A DNA stretch of 64,000 bases from Actinoplanes sp. NBRC 103695 (GTDB lineage Bacteria; Actinomycetota; Actinomycetes; Mycobacteriales; Micromonosporaceae). This document shows positions 51,094-59,850 of this stretch, one piece after another. Both the position numbers and the translations under genes were made by a program. Position 1 is the stretch's first letter. The number at the start of each line of letters is the position of its first letter. The DNA lies in assembly GCF_030269485.1 (NCBI RefSeq), contig NZ_BSTL01000003.1, positions 124,001 to 188,000 on the forward strand, written 5' to 3'. Under the pieces are notes generated by a model. That model did no database searches, was not told where the DNA came from, and saw only the letters and a program-made list of their open reading frames with translations.

Positions 51094-51873
51094 ATGCCTA
51101 TGGACCTCGGACACATTCTGCTGCTGATTCTCGCCGGCGTGGTCGCCGGCGGGATCAACGCGCTGGCAGGTGGCGGCTCGCTGGTCACGTTCCCCAGCTT
51201 GATCGCGACAGGTCTTCCCTCGATCGAGGCGAACGTGACGAACTCGGTCTCCGTCTTCCCCGGCTACCTCTCCAGCGCGCTGGGCAGCCGGGCTGACCTG
51301 GCGGGGCAGTGGCGCCGCATTCCGGCGGTGCTGCCCGCCTGCGTCGCCGGGACGGTCGCGGGTTGCGCTCTGCTGCTGCGTACGCCCGCTCGCACGTTCG
51401 AGGTTGTCGTGCCGTTCCTGGTGCTCGGCGCGGCGGCGATGCTGTTCTTCCAGGACCGGCTGCGCGGTCTGGTCGGTCATCCGCGCGCGTTCGGACCCCG
51501 CCGCCGTGCGGTCGCCCTGCAGTTGGTCGTCTTCGCCGGCGCCGTGTACGGCGGCTACTTCGGCGCCGCGCTGGGCGTGATGTACGTCGCCGTGCTGGCC
51601 CTCGTGCTGGACGAGACGTTCCACCGCATCAACGCGCTCAAGAACGTCCTCACCGTCTCCGTGGGCGCTGTCACCCTGGTGGCGTTCGCTCTCTTCGGCC
51701 CGGTCAACTGGTCGGCCGTTCTGGTTCTGGCTCCCGCGACGGTCGTCGGAGGCTACGCGGGGGCGACCTTGGCCCGGCGCCTTCCCAGCCGCTTCCTGAA
51801 GGGACTCATCGTCACCTTCGGCGCGGCGATCGGCCTGGTCCTCCTGATTCGAGCGAGAGAGGTAACGCGATGA
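51094..51873 (+). CDS. TauE/SafE (TSUP)-family membrane exporter
   Basis: 259 residues (an ATG at 51100 is equally possible). Eight hydrophobic segments in two inverted halves, each with the family motif: GGINALAGGGSLVTFPSLIA and YGGYFGAALGVMYVAVLALV; the conserved TNSVSVFPGYLSS follows the first. TSUP proteins move sulphite, sulphonates or other organic anions. In this cassette it would import a substrate or expel an anionic product. The DedA gene follows after 19 bases. Confidence 0.88.
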   Translation: MPMDLGHILLLILAGVVAGGINALAGGGSLVTFPSLIATGLPSIEANVTNSVSVFPGYLSSALGSRADLAGQWRRIPAVLPACVAGTVAGCALLLRTPARTFEVVVPFLVLGAAAMLFFQDRLRGLVGHPRAFGPRRRAVALQLVVFAGAVYGGYFGAALGVMYVAVLALVLDETFHRINALKNVLTVSVGAVTLVAFALFGPVNWSAVLVLAPATVVGGYAGATLARRLPSRFLKGLIVTFGAAIGLVLLIRAREVTR

Positions 51874-51892
51874 GAAGACGTGGGCAGGGCGC

Positions 51893-52495
51893 ATGATCGA
51901 CTGGGTTGAGCTGACCGAGTCGCTGGGATCGTCGCCGTGGTTGTATCTGATCCTCCTGTCGGTGTCGTTGCTGGACTCGTTTCTGCCGCTGATCCCGAGT
52001 GAGCCCGTCATCATCATCGCCGGCGTCTTCGCTGCCACGGGGTCCGTCAACCTCGTGCTGGTCATCGGCGCGACCGCTGTCGGCGCCTTCCTGGGCGACC
52101 AGATTCCGTACGCGCTCGGCAGGCGGCTGAGCCTCAGGATCGGGAAGCGGCTTCCGCCCGGCTCCAGGCGACGTGCGACGCACGACTGGATCTCCCGGCA
52201 CCTGGCGGCTCGCGGCGGATTCGTCCTGGTGAGCACCAGGTTCGTTCCGGTCGGGCGCTATCTCGTGACCGTGACCACCGGAATGGTGCGGTACGACTAT
52301 CGGAAGTTCATGCTGTTCACCCTTCTCGGTGGCACCGCCTGGAGCGCCTACACCGTCATGACGGGTTACCTCGGCGGCGTGCTCTTCCAGGACAACGCGT
52401 TGCTGGCGTTCGCGGTCGGGCTGGGACTCGCACTCGTCCTGTCCGGTGTGCTGGAGGTGATCCGCCGGGTTCGCACTCGCGACACGGTGGCGTGA
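51893..52495 (+). CDS. DedA-family membrane protein
   Basis: 200 residues. VTT-type core: LDSFLPLIPSEPVIIIAGVF (entry helix), AVGAFLGDQIPYALGRRLSL, and STRFVPVGRYLVTVTTGMVR, the conserved R-F-x-P-x-G-R segment of this undecaprenyl-phosphate/lipid flippase superfamily, then C-terminal helices. Inner membrane. Encoded with the TauE-like exporter under promoter A. Why a catabolic cassette has a DedA protein is unclear; membrane stress tolerance is one possibility. Confidence 0.88.
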   Translation: MIDWVELTESLGSSPWLYLILLSVSLLDSFLPLIPSEPVIIIAGVFAATGSVNLVLVIGATAVGAFLGDQIPYALGRRLSLRIGKRLPPGSRRRATHDWISRHLAARGGFVLVSTRFVPVGRYLVTVTTGMVRYDYRKFMLFTLLGGTAWSAYTVMTGYLGGVLFQDNALLAFAVGLGLALVLSGVLEVIRRVRTRDTVA

Positions 52496-52521
52496 ATGGG
52501 TGGTACCGCAATTGCGCGTGA

Positions 52522-52579
52522 GTAAATCGTCGCTTTACCACATCGCACTGGTTTACCATTACGCCGCGGTTTAGCGTGG
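52522..52579 (+). promoter_or_regulatory. Promoter B: twin of promoter A, nearly leaderless
   Basis: GTAAATCGTCGCTTTAC (52522-52538), CTGGTT (52548-52553), TTTAGCGTGG (52570-52579). The distance from dyad centre to the -10 box is 40 bases, as in promoter A. The ATG is at 52585, so transcription would start within about three bases of it. Drives the five-gene unit 52585-57508. Confidence 0.65.
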
Positions 52580-52584
52580 TCGGC

Positions 52585-53055
52585 ATGAACGTGAACGTGC
52601 TCGACCGTATTCGAATTTCCGACGTGGTCGCCAATCTCGCGCATGCGCAGGACGACAAGGACTGGGAACGCTTTCGGGATTTGTTCGCCGATCGCGTGAC
52701 GCTGGACCTGACGGGGCGCTCCGGTGAGCCTGTCGAGGAGCTGACGGCGGATGAGATGACCGCCAAGGCCCGCGCGGTCATCGATGGATTCGCCTGCACG
52801 CATCACGCGAGTTCCAACCTGCTCATCGAGGTTTCCGGCACGACCGCGCGCTGCCGGGCCCACATGGTCGCCTATCACCACGTCCCGACGCCGGGCGTCG
52901 ACCATCTCACCATGCGGGGCTACTGGCGGCTGGAGCTGGTCGACGCGAACCAGAGATGGGCGATCCGGCGGTGGGCGATCGTGCGGACCGCGCCGTGGGA
53001 AGGAAATCCGAACCTGTACGACATCGCCCGAGAAGGAGCTCACGGTGATCTATGA
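52585..53055 (+). CDS. SnoaL-like / NTF2-fold protein (ring-hydroxylating beta-type)
   Basis: 156 residues; the ATG at 52585 lies at the predicted transcript start. DRIRISDVVANLAHAQDDKD, WERFRDLFADRVTLDL and CTHHASSNLLIEVSGTTARC belong to the SnoaL_4/NTF2 fold. The family includes dehydratases, isomerases and small subunits of dioxygenases; the His-His in THHASSN is a candidate catalytic pair (compare scytalone-dehydratase-like enzymes). First gene of the five-gene unit. Reaction unknown. Confidence 0.8.
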   Translation: MNVNVLDRIRISDVVANLAHAQDDKDWERFRDLFADRVTLDLTGRSGEPVEELTADEMTAKARAVIDGFACTHHASSNLLIEVSGTTARCRAHMVAYHHVPTPGVDHLTMRGYWRLELVDANQRWAIRRWAIVRTAPWEGNPNLYDIAREGAHGDL

Positions 53056-53362
53056 GATGCGTCGTGAGCCGGCGGTGCCGGGCCGGGGCGCGGAACTGGC
53101 CCGATGGATGGACGAGCAGGTCGTTCCGTTGCACGAGGCGAACGGGATGACCGTCGCGGGCACGTTCACCGACGCCGACGACGAGGATGCCTTCGTCTGG
53201 ATCCGCGGGTTCCGCAGTGCTGAGGAACGAGAAGAGGTCGTGGAGCGGGTGCACCGCGATCCGCGCTTCGATTCCGAGATCAGGCCGCGCCTCGGGGACC
53301 TTCTCGCCGGCGAAGCGGTGACCGTGCGCCTGGCGCCGACCGAGCGTTCCCGGCTGCGCTGA
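53045..53362 (+). CDS. NIPSNAP-family small protein
   Basis: 105 residues from the GTG at 53045, overlapping the end of the previous gene by 11 bases, with GAAGGAGCTCAC ahead. IYEMRREPAVPGRGAELARW opens like NIPSNAP proteins, and MTVAGTFTDADDEDAFVWIR then GFRSAEEREEVVERVH is the second strand-helix repeat of the dimeric alpha/beta-barrel fold. Such proteins often bind or isomerise ring-cleavage intermediates. Function here unknown. Confidence 0.8.
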   Translation: MIYEMRREPAVPGRGAELARWMDEQVVPLHEANGMTVAGTFTDADDEDAFVWIRGFRSAEEREEVVERVHRDPRFDSEIRPRLGDLLAGEAVTVRLAPTERSRLR

Positions 53363-53427
53363 CTGCCCGAACCCGCGTCCGGCGCGGAGACGTAACGAAT
53401 TCATGGCCGATTCAGGAGGTAGGACAC

Positions 53428-54516
53428 GTGCGTGCAGTAGTGGCCGGCGGCGGGATCGTCGGGCTCACCAGCGCGATCGCGTTGCACCGGCGGGGCATCG
53501 AGGCGGTGATCCATGAGCAGGCGCCCGCGATCCGTGCGGCGGGTGCGGGGCTCGGCTTGTGGGCGAACGCCGTGGCGGTCTTCGACGAGCTGGGACTGGG
53601 TGAGCAGGTACGAGCCATCGGCAGACCGGCGGAGATGTATTTCCGGGACCACACCGGCGAACTGATCCGTCCTTCCGGGTTCTCGGAGGACGACCACCGG
53701 TATCTGCTCGTGCACCGCGCCAAGTTGAACGAGCTGCTCGCTGACGCGGTGGGCAAGGACAACATCCGCCTGAATTCGCGACTGGTCGGCTACGAGGAGA
53801 CCGGCGCCGGTGTCACGGCCCACTTCGACGACCGGACGAGCGTTGAGGCGGACGTCCTCGTCGGCGCCGACGGCGCGTACTCCGCCGTTCGTTCCCTGCT
53901 GCTGCCGGGCAGCGACGCCGTCGAGCACGAGGGCCATCACGCCTGGCGCTCGGTGGTCAGGCCGCCGGCGGGCGTCACCATCGACGAGGGCGTCATCGTG
54001 CTCGGTGAGAACCGTACCCGTGGAGGGTTCGTGCCCACCGTCGACGGCACCGTGTACTGGCTGGTCAACCAGTTCGACGTGGACTCGTTGCGGGGCACCG
54101 CGAAAGAGCAGGCCGCGCAACGGGCCGGGTTCCTCGACACGACGGGCTGGAACCCGGTGTTGCCCGCCCTGATCGCATCGACGCCGGACGACCAGGTGCT
54201 GCACAACCAGATCATGCTGGTGCCGCCGTTGTCACGGTGGGCGTCGCCTCGGGTGGTCCTGGCCGGGGATGCCGCACACGCGCTTTCTCCGCACATCACC
54301 GCGGGTGCGTCGTTGGGCGTCGAGGACGCGCTGTTGCTGGCCCGGCTGCTCGCCTCGTCCGACGAAGTGTCCGCCGCGCTGGCCGCGTACGAGCGGGACC
54401 GGATTCCGCATTACCGCAAGGTCGCCGAGTTGTCCCAGAAGGTGGAGGACTCCGTGACGCCGGAGGAGTTCGCCTCCCGTTACGTGGCGTTCAGCCACTG
54501 GATGCTCAGCCGGTAG
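53428..54516 (+). CDS. FAD-dependent aromatic-type monooxygenase
   Basis: 362 residues, GTG eight bases after AGGAGG. GxGxxG FAD site (AVVAGGGIVGLTSAIALHRR), Asp-Gly motif (VLVGADGAYSAVRSLLLPG) and FAD ribityl site (VVLAGDAAHALSPHITAGAS) identify a class A flavoprotein monooxygenase of the UbiH/salicylate-hydroxylase kind. Uses NAD(P)H and O2 to hydroxylate a ring substrate. It probably acts before hydrolysis by the next two enzymes. Cytoplasmic. Confidence 0.9.
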   Translation: MRAVVAGGGIVGLTSAIALHRRGIEAVIHEQAPAIRAAGAGLGLWANAVAVFDELGLGEQVRAIGRPAEMYFRDHTGELIRPSGFSEDDHRYLLVHRAKLNELLADAVGKDNIRLNSRLVGYEETGAGVTAHFDDRTSVEADVLVGADGAYSAVRSLLLPGSDAVEHEGHHAWRSVVRPPAGVTIDEGVIVLGENRTRGGFVPTVDGTVYWLVNQFDVDSLRGTAKEQAAQRAGFLDTTGWNPVLPALIASTPDDQVLHNQIMLVPPLSRWASPRVVLAGDAAHALSPHITAGASLGVEDALLLARLLASSDEVSAALAAYERDRIPHYRKVAELSQKVEDSVTPEEFASRYVAFSHWMLSR

Positions 54517-54542
54517 TGGCGTCGAACGAAAGGGAGAATCAG

Positions 54543-56276
54543 GTGGGTCTGTGCATCGACACCGACGTCGCCGTGCCGGTGCGCGATGGCGTCACGCTGG
54601 CGACCGATCTGTGGCGACCGGCCGGGACCGGACCGTGGCCGGTTCTGCTCGCTCGTACTCCGTACGGCAGGACCTCCACCGCCCACCTGGGCAACCCGAA
54701 GCTGCCCGACATCCGCGCCCTGGCCGACAGCGGTTACCTGGTCGTCGTCCAGGACGTACGCGGCACCGGGCAGTCGCCGGGACGGATGGAGCCGCACCGT
54801 TTCGATCAGAGCGACACCGTCGACACCCTGGCGTGGATCGCCGACCAGGACTGGTGCGACGGCCGGGTGGGGATGTGGGGCGCTTCGTACATGGGCTTCT
54901 CGCAGTGGCAGGCGGCAACGCAGGCGCCGCCGGAGCTCCGCGCGATCGCGCCCATGATGACCTCGGCGGACGTCTACCGGGCCTGGTACCCGGCCCGGGG
55001 CGCGGTGTCGCAGAGTACGTTGTTCAACTGGTCGGCCCGCATGGCCATGGCCAACTTGTCGCGCCCGGGGAACGACGGACCGTCGGACCCGCGGGACGTG
55101 GCACAGATCCGGGCCGCGCTCGAACGCCCCGAAGACCTGTACGCGCTGCCGACCGGCGACCGGGGCGCCCTCGCGCGGGGACTTCCCTGGATGGGCGAGA
55201 TGCTCGCCCACCCCGGCCATGACGCGTACTGGAAGCCGTTGGCCTCGTTGGACCGCAGCTCGGCGATCACCGTTCCCGCGTTGAACGTGACCGGCTGGTA
55301 CGACGTGTTCGCGCGAGAGGTGGTCCGCTCGTACACCACCATGCGCCGGGACGGCGGCAGCGTGCCGGCCCGGGAGGGCCAGCAACTGATCATCGGCCCG
55401 TGGGGTCACGGTGATGGCGCGGACCTGGGAATCTTCCCCGACCGCTCGTTCGGCCCCGCGGGGTCCGTCAAGGCGGCGGCGATGACGCAGGCCCATCTGC
55501 GCTTCTTCGACCGGTGGGTGAGAGGCCGCGCCGACGTCGACCAGGGTGCGCGGGTGCGCATCTTCGTGATGGGCCCGGACCGGTGGCGGGAGGAGGACGA
55601 CTGGCCGCTGCCCGACACCCGGTACGAGGAGTACTTCCTGCACAGCGCGGGGCGGGCCAACAGCTCGGAGGGAGACGGGCAGCTGCACCGGAGCCCCGCC
55701 GCCGAGGATCGCAGCGACACGTTCTCCTACGATCCGCTCGACCCCGTCCCGACGGTGGGCGGAGCGACACTCGGCGTCGACGGGTTCGCCGGTCCCGCCG
55801 ATCAGGCGGACGTGGAACGTCGCGACGACGTGCTCTGCTACACCAGTCGATCCCTCGAGGAACCGCTGGAGGTCACCGGCCACGTCGCCCTCACCGTGCA
55901 TGTGTCCTCGTCGGCGGTGGACACCGATGTCACGGGCAAACTCGTCGACGTCTTCCCCGACGGTCGCGCCATCATCCTCTGTGAAGGCCTGTGCCGGATG
56001 CGGTACCGAGCCGCGGCGGGCCCGCCCCGGCCGCTGGTGCCCGGCCAGATCGTCGAGGCCACGATCGACATGGGTGTGACGTCGACCGTCTTCGCTCCCG
56101 GGCACCGCATCCGGCTCGAGGTGTCCAGCAGCAACTTCCCGCGATACGACCGCAACACCAACGGCGGCGGCACCTTCGCGTCCACGACGGACATCCGGGT
56201 CGCCCGGAACCGGATCTTCCATGGACCGGCGCATCCCAGCCGGCTGACGCTGCCGGTGATCGCGAGGCCCGCATGA
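54543..56276 (+). CDS. CocE/NonD-family hydrolase (X-Pro dipeptidyl-peptidase-like)
   Basis: 577 residues from the GTG at 54543 (GGGAGAATCAG ahead). Alpha/beta-hydrolase with the nucleophile in MWGASYMGFSQW (Ser115), acid in VTGWYDVFAREV and His in IIGPWGHGDGAD. The C-terminal jelly-roll (VTGHVALTVHVSSSAVDTDV through FAPGHRIRLEVSSSNFPRYD) is the third domain of CocE. Such enzymes hydrolyse esters or acyl amides, the best known being cocaine esterase. No signal peptide. It acts together with the amidohydrolase that begins inside its stop. Confidence 0.9.
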   Translation: MGLCIDTDVAVPVRDGVTLATDLWRPAGTGPWPVLLARTPYGRTSTAHLGNPKLPDIRALADSGYLVVVQDVRGTGQSPGRMEPHRFDQSDTVDTLAWIADQDWCDGRVGMWGASYMGFSQWQAATQAPPELRAIAPMMTSADVYRAWYPARGAVSQSTLFNWSARMAMANLSRPGNDGPSDPRDVAQIRAALERPEDLYALPTGDRGALARGLPWMGEMLAHPGHDAYWKPLASLDRSSAITVPALNVTGWYDVFAREVVRSYTTMRRDGGSVPAREGQQLIIGPWGHGDGADLGIFPDRSFGPAGSVKAAAMTQAHLRFFDRWVRGRADVDQGARVRIFVMGPDRWREEDDWPLPDTRYEEYFLHSAGRANSSEGDGQLHRSPAAEDRSDTFSYDPLDPVPTVGGATLGVDGFAGPADQADVERRDDVLCYTSRSLEEPLEVTGHVALTVHVSSSAVDTDVTGKLVDVFPDGRAIILCEGLCRMRYRAAAGPPRPLVPGQIVEATIDMGVTSTVFAPGHRIRLEVSSSNFPRYDRNTNGGGTFASTTDIRVARNRIFHGPAHPSRLTLPVIARPA

Positions 56277-57508
56277 GCACGCGCATCGAGGCGGACCTGC
56301 TGATCCCGGGCCGTGGTGCACCCGTCCGCGACGGTGTCGTCGTCATCGACGGGCCCGTCATCGCCTACGCGGGTCCGCGCGACGGCAGCCCGATCGGTGC
56401 CCCGGCGGTCGCGCCGGTGCGGGCCCGCACCGTCATGCCGGGAATGTGGGACTGTCACACGCACGTCAAAGGCGGTCGTCCGGGCACCTTCGACTCCGCC
56501 CAGCTGGTGCAGGAGCATCCGGCGACGCGGGCCGCCCGTGGCGTACAAGGTCTCCGCCGTGCCCTCGACGCCGGCGTGACGAGCGTCCGTGAGCTCGGCG
56601 GAATGGGTCTGCACCTCGCCCCGGTCGTCGCCGAGGGCTACCTGCCCGGCCCTGCCATCTATGCCGCGGGAGCCATTCTGTCCGCCACCGGCGGCCACGG
56701 CGACATCCACAGCCTGCCCAGTGAATGGGTCCACGACTGTGCCCGGATGGGCACCGGATTCCGGCTCGCCGACGGCGAGGCCGAATGCGCGAAGGCGGTC
56801 CGGGAACAGCTTCGCCGCAACGCCCGGATCATCAAGGTGTGTGCCTCCGGCGGCGTGCTCAGCGTCATCGACGACCCGATCCACCAGGAGCTGACGGTGC
56901 GGGAGCTGCGCACCGTCGTCGAGGTCGCCGGGCTCGCCGGACGTAGCGTCGCGGCGCACTGCCACGGCAAGCCGGGAATCATGGCGGCCCTGGAGGCGGG
57001 TGCGCTCACCATCGAGCACGGCAGCTACCTCGACGACGAGGCCTGTACGGCGATGAGCGAGGCCGGCGCGATCCTCGTGCCCACCCTCACCATCGTCCGG
57101 GAGCTGCTCGACGACGGTGGGCTGCCACCGTACGCGGCTCGCAAGCTTGCGGGAATCGCACAGGTCCACCGGAGCAACGTCGCTCGCGCCCACCAGGCCG
57201 GGGTGCGGATCGCGATGGGGACGGACATTCAGAGCAGCGGCGACGCCCCCGCCGCCTGGGGACGCCACGGGCGCGAAGCGGTGTTGCTCAATGACATCGG
57301 CATGGACGCGCTGGACGTCATCGAAGCCGCCACCGCCAACGGTCCCGCCACCCTCGGGCTGCAGGCGCCTCGCTCCGGCCTGCTGCACCCGGGCTTCGAC
57401 GCGGACATCATCACCGTCGACGGCGACCCGCTGCGCGACCTCTCGTTACTCGCGGACCCGTCCAGAATCACCGCGGTCTGGCAGGCCGGCATCCTGGTGA
57501 AGGGCTGA
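56273..57508 (+). CDS. Amidohydrolase, paralogue of the one at 47309-48532
   Basis: 411 residues; ATG overlaps the previous stop (ATGA). Metal-site order MWDCHTHVKG, RIIKVCASGGVLS, VAAHCHGKPGIM, TIEHGSYLDD, AMGTDIQSSGD matches the other amidohydrolase nearly block for block, and long stretches between are also the same (for example RIEADLLIPGRGAP). The two cassettes may therefore break related amides. Last gene of the unit, convergent with mceF after 15 bases. Confidence 0.88.
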   Translation: MSTRIEADLLIPGRGAPVRDGVVVIDGPVIAYAGPRDGSPIGAPAVAPVRARTVMPGMWDCHTHVKGGRPGTFDSAQLVQEHPATRAARGVQGLRRALDAGVTSVRELGGMGLHLAPVVAEGYLPGPAIYAAGAILSATGGHGDIHSLPSEWVHDCARMGTGFRLADGEAECAKAVREQLRRNARIIKVCASGGVLSVIDDPIHQELTVRELRTVVEVAGLAGRSVAAHCHGKPGIMAALEAGALTIEHGSYLDDEACTAMSEAGAILVPTLTIVRELLDDGGLPPYAARKLAGIAQVHRSNVARAHQAGVRIAMGTDIQSSGDAPAAWGRHGREAVLLNDIGMDALDVIEAATANGPATLGLQAPRSGLLHPGFDADIITVDGDPLRDLSLLADPSRITAVWQAGILVKG

Positions 57509-57523
57509 CCCGCGCGCAGCCGC

Positions 57524-58639
57524 TCATCTCCTACCTCGCGGGGCGTTCGCCGAGCCGCGGACGTCGACGCCGGTGTCCGGGGACAGCGAGCAGTGCGCCG
57601 CGGTGTTCAGGCCGGGGGCGGGCGTCGTGTCGAGCCCGTTGCGGTACGTCGTGCCGTCGTACCCGCTGAGGCACGGTGGCGGGTTGAAGAACGTGGTGAC
57701 CAGCCCCATCTCGATGCCGTCCGGGGTGATGGCCGTCGAACCGGCCGCCGTCACGGATGGCAGCGTCACCAGCGCCTGCTCCAGGCCGTCGCGGCGGATC
57801 AGCGCGATGTCCGAGGTGGTGAGCAGATTGCTCAGCAGCACGCCGAGGCTCGGGTCGGTGTCCTCGAGCAGCCCGCTCACCTGGTCCGCGGCCGCGGGGG
57901 CGGCGAGGATGAGGCGCCGCAGGTCCGGGTCGGAGCTGTCCAGTTGCGCGTTGAGAAGGTTCAGGTCACGACTGAACGAGCGCAGCGCGTCGCTCGAGTT
58001 CTGCTGCGTCCGGAGCACCACCCGCCCGTTGTCGAGGAGCTGGGTCGTGGGACCGATGTTCTCCGACGCGGCGCGGGTCAGGTCGCCGCCGGTGTCCAGC
58101 AGGATCTGCAGGTTCTGGCCCTGGCCGGCCAGGGCCAGGTTCAGTTCGTCGACCACGGTGCGCAGGGAGTCCTTGGGCACCGAGGCGGCCAGGTCGTCCA
58201 CCGAGGTCAGGACCGTGGTGACCGGCAGCGGGAGCCGGGTGTCGGCACGCCTGATGTGCGACCCGGCGGCCAGGAAGGGTCCGCCGTCGCTCTTCGGGCG
58301 CAGGTCGACGTACTGCTCGCCGACCGCGGACCGGTTCGCGACCACGGCCTGCACCTCGGCCGGGACGGGTGGCGCGGAGTCGTCGATCTTGAGGTCGGCC
58401 TCGATGCCGTCGCCGGTCAGCCGCATGTCGCCGACGCGCCCGACCGCCACGCCCCGGTAGGTCACCTCCGCGTTGGTGAAGATGCCGCCGGCCTCGCCCA
58501 GCTCGAGGTGGACCACGTAGTAGCCGCTGTGCCCGACGAAACGGCCCAGGTCGGCGTAGCGCAGCCCGATGAAGCCGATCACCAGCGCGCCGAGGACGAC
58601 GAACAGGACGATCTTGGCCTTCGCACCGATCGTCAGCAT
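57524..58639 (-). CDS. mceF: Mce-family protein, MceF position
   Basis: 371 residues; ATG shares a base with the preceding stop (TGATG). N-terminal membrane anchor (AKIVLFVVLGALVIGFIGLR), MCE domain (about 35-115: GIFTNAEVTYRGVAVGRVGD, SAVGEQYVDLRPKSDGG), then a long helical part that forms the lipid tunnel in MCE complexes, and a tail rich in Ser/Asn. Substrate-binding subunit of a lipid ABC importer energised by MceG. Final gene; no mas (mce-associated) genes follow. Confidence 0.88.
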   Translation of the reverse strand: MLTIGAKAKIVLFVVLGALVIGFIGLRYADLGRFVGHSGYYVVHLELGEAGGIFTNAEVTYRGVAVGRVGDMRLTGDGIEADLKIDDSAPPVPAEVQAVVANRSAVGEQYVDLRPKSDGGPFLAAGSHIRRADTRLPLPVTTVLTSVDDLAASVPKDSLRTVVDELNLALAGQGQNLQILLDTGGDLTRAASENIGPTTQLLDNGRVVLRTQQNSSDALRSFSRDLNLLNAQLDSSDPDLRRLILAAPAAADQVSGLLEDTDPSLGVLLSNLLTTSDIALIRRDGLEQALVTLPSVTAAGSTAITPDGIEMGLVTTFFNPPPCLSGYDGTTYRNGLDTTPAPGLNTAAHCSLSPDTGVDVRGSANAPRGRR

Positions 58640-59850
58640 CAGCCGGTACCTCCGGGGGACGGTTCGAGCGACGGTGGTGGCTCCGACGAGGAAGGGGACG
58701 ACGATGGGGCCTCCGGAGAAGGCGAAGAGGCCGGCGGGACGGAGCTGACGGAGGGCAGGGGAAGGGGCGGAGCGCTGGAACGGGGTGAGGGACGGGTCGA
58801 GGCCGGGGCGCGACGCTGCTGGTACGTCTTGGCCGCGGCGGCGATGGCGTCGCCGGGCGTCAGCGGCGGGATGACGGTGGTGCCGGGCGCCGCGACCAGC
58901 GACAGGTACACGTTCAGATAGTCGCCCTTGATCGCGTCGAGGGCGGCGTCGGTGAACGGGTAGGTCAACAGGATCTGCAACGCCTGCGGGAGGGTCTGCC
59001 CGGCGTTGCTGAGCTGTCGCAGCACCGGTTCCAGCAGTTCCAGGTCGGCCACGAAGTCGGCCTGGCTCCGCTCGATGGTGTCGACCGCCGTACGCGACAG
59101 GGCGTCGAGCGACTGCAGCATCGTGACCAGCTCGCCGCGCTGCTGCTCCAGCACCCGCAGGCCGGGGGAGAGGTCGTCCAGAATGGTGCCGATCTGCTGG
59201 TCCCGCTGGGCCAGCGCGCCCGCGAAGCGGTTGAGCCCGTCGATCGCGGCGGTGATGTCCTTCCGGTTCGCGTCCAGGCTCGACATCAGGGTGTCGATGT
59301 TCTTCAGCAGCGCCCGGACCTCCGGCTCGTTGCCGTCCAGCGCTTCGTTGAGCTCCGCGGTGATGGTGCGCAGCTGGGCGATCCCGCCGCCGTTGAGGAG
59401 CATGGAGAGGGCGCCGAGGACCTCCTCCACCTCCGGGTTGCGGTTCGTCCGGGCCAGCGGGATCTCGGCGCCGTCGCTCAGCGTCCCGGCGCCGGAGCCG
59501 TCGGCGGGCGCGGCCAGCTGGATGTACTTCTCGCCCAGCAGGCTCGACTGATGCAGGCGAGCCACGGCGTTGGCCGGCAGGTGGACGGATCCGTTGACCA
59601 GCAGGGTGACCCGCGCCGTCCAGCTCCCGACGGGCAGCTCGATCTTCGCGACCCGCCCGACCGGCACGTTGTTCACCCGTACCGCCGCCTGGGGAACCAG
59701 GTCCAGGACGTCGGCGAAGTCGGCGACCACCCGGTACGGGTGGTCGCCCAGGTCGGCGCCGCCGGGCAGCGGCAGGTCGGAGGCGCCGGAGAAGGAGCAG
59801 CCGGAAAGCAGCAGCGTCACGACGGCGGGGAGGACCAGCAGGCGGCGCAT
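58639..59850 (-). CDS. mceE: Mce-family lipoprotein, MceE (LprK) position
   Basis: 403 residues; overlaps the previous stop by one base. Lipobox LLLSGC (Cys18), so a lipoprotein like the mycobacterial MceE. MCE domain (about 40-120: PQAAVRVNNVPVGRVAKIEL, SLLGEKYIQLAAP) and helical part, ending in a Ser/Pro-rich tail of about 60 residues (SAPPLPLPSVSSVPPASSPS) that is unusually repetitive and longer than needed. Attaches to the outer face of the membrane. Confidence 0.9.
   Translation of the reverse strand: MRRLLVLPAVVTLLLSGCSFSGASDLPLPGGADLGDHPYRVVADFADVLDLVPQAAVRVNNVPVGRVAKIELPVGSWTARVTLLVNGSVHLPANAVARLHQSSLLGEKYIQLAAPADGSGAGTLSDGAEIPLARTNRNPEVEEVLGALSMLLNGGGIAQLRTITAELNEALDGNEPEVRALLKNIDTLMSSLDANRKDITAAIDGLNRFAGALAQRDQQIGTILDDLSPGLRVLEQQRGELVTMLQSLDALSRTAVDTIERSQADFVADLELLEPVLRQLSNAGQTLPQALQILLTYPFTDAALDAIKGDYLNVYLSLVAAPGTTVIPPLTPGDAIAAAAKTYQQRRAPASTRPSPRSSAPPLPLPSVSSVPPASSPSPEAPSSSPSSSEPPPSLEPSPGGTG

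Noticed and set aside
50004..57508. Natural-product biosynthetic cluster
   Set aside because: A flavin monooxygenase and SnoaL-like protein occur in antibiotic clusters, but there is no PKS, NRPS, terpene or RiPP core; hydrolases and a LysR regulator fit catabolism better.
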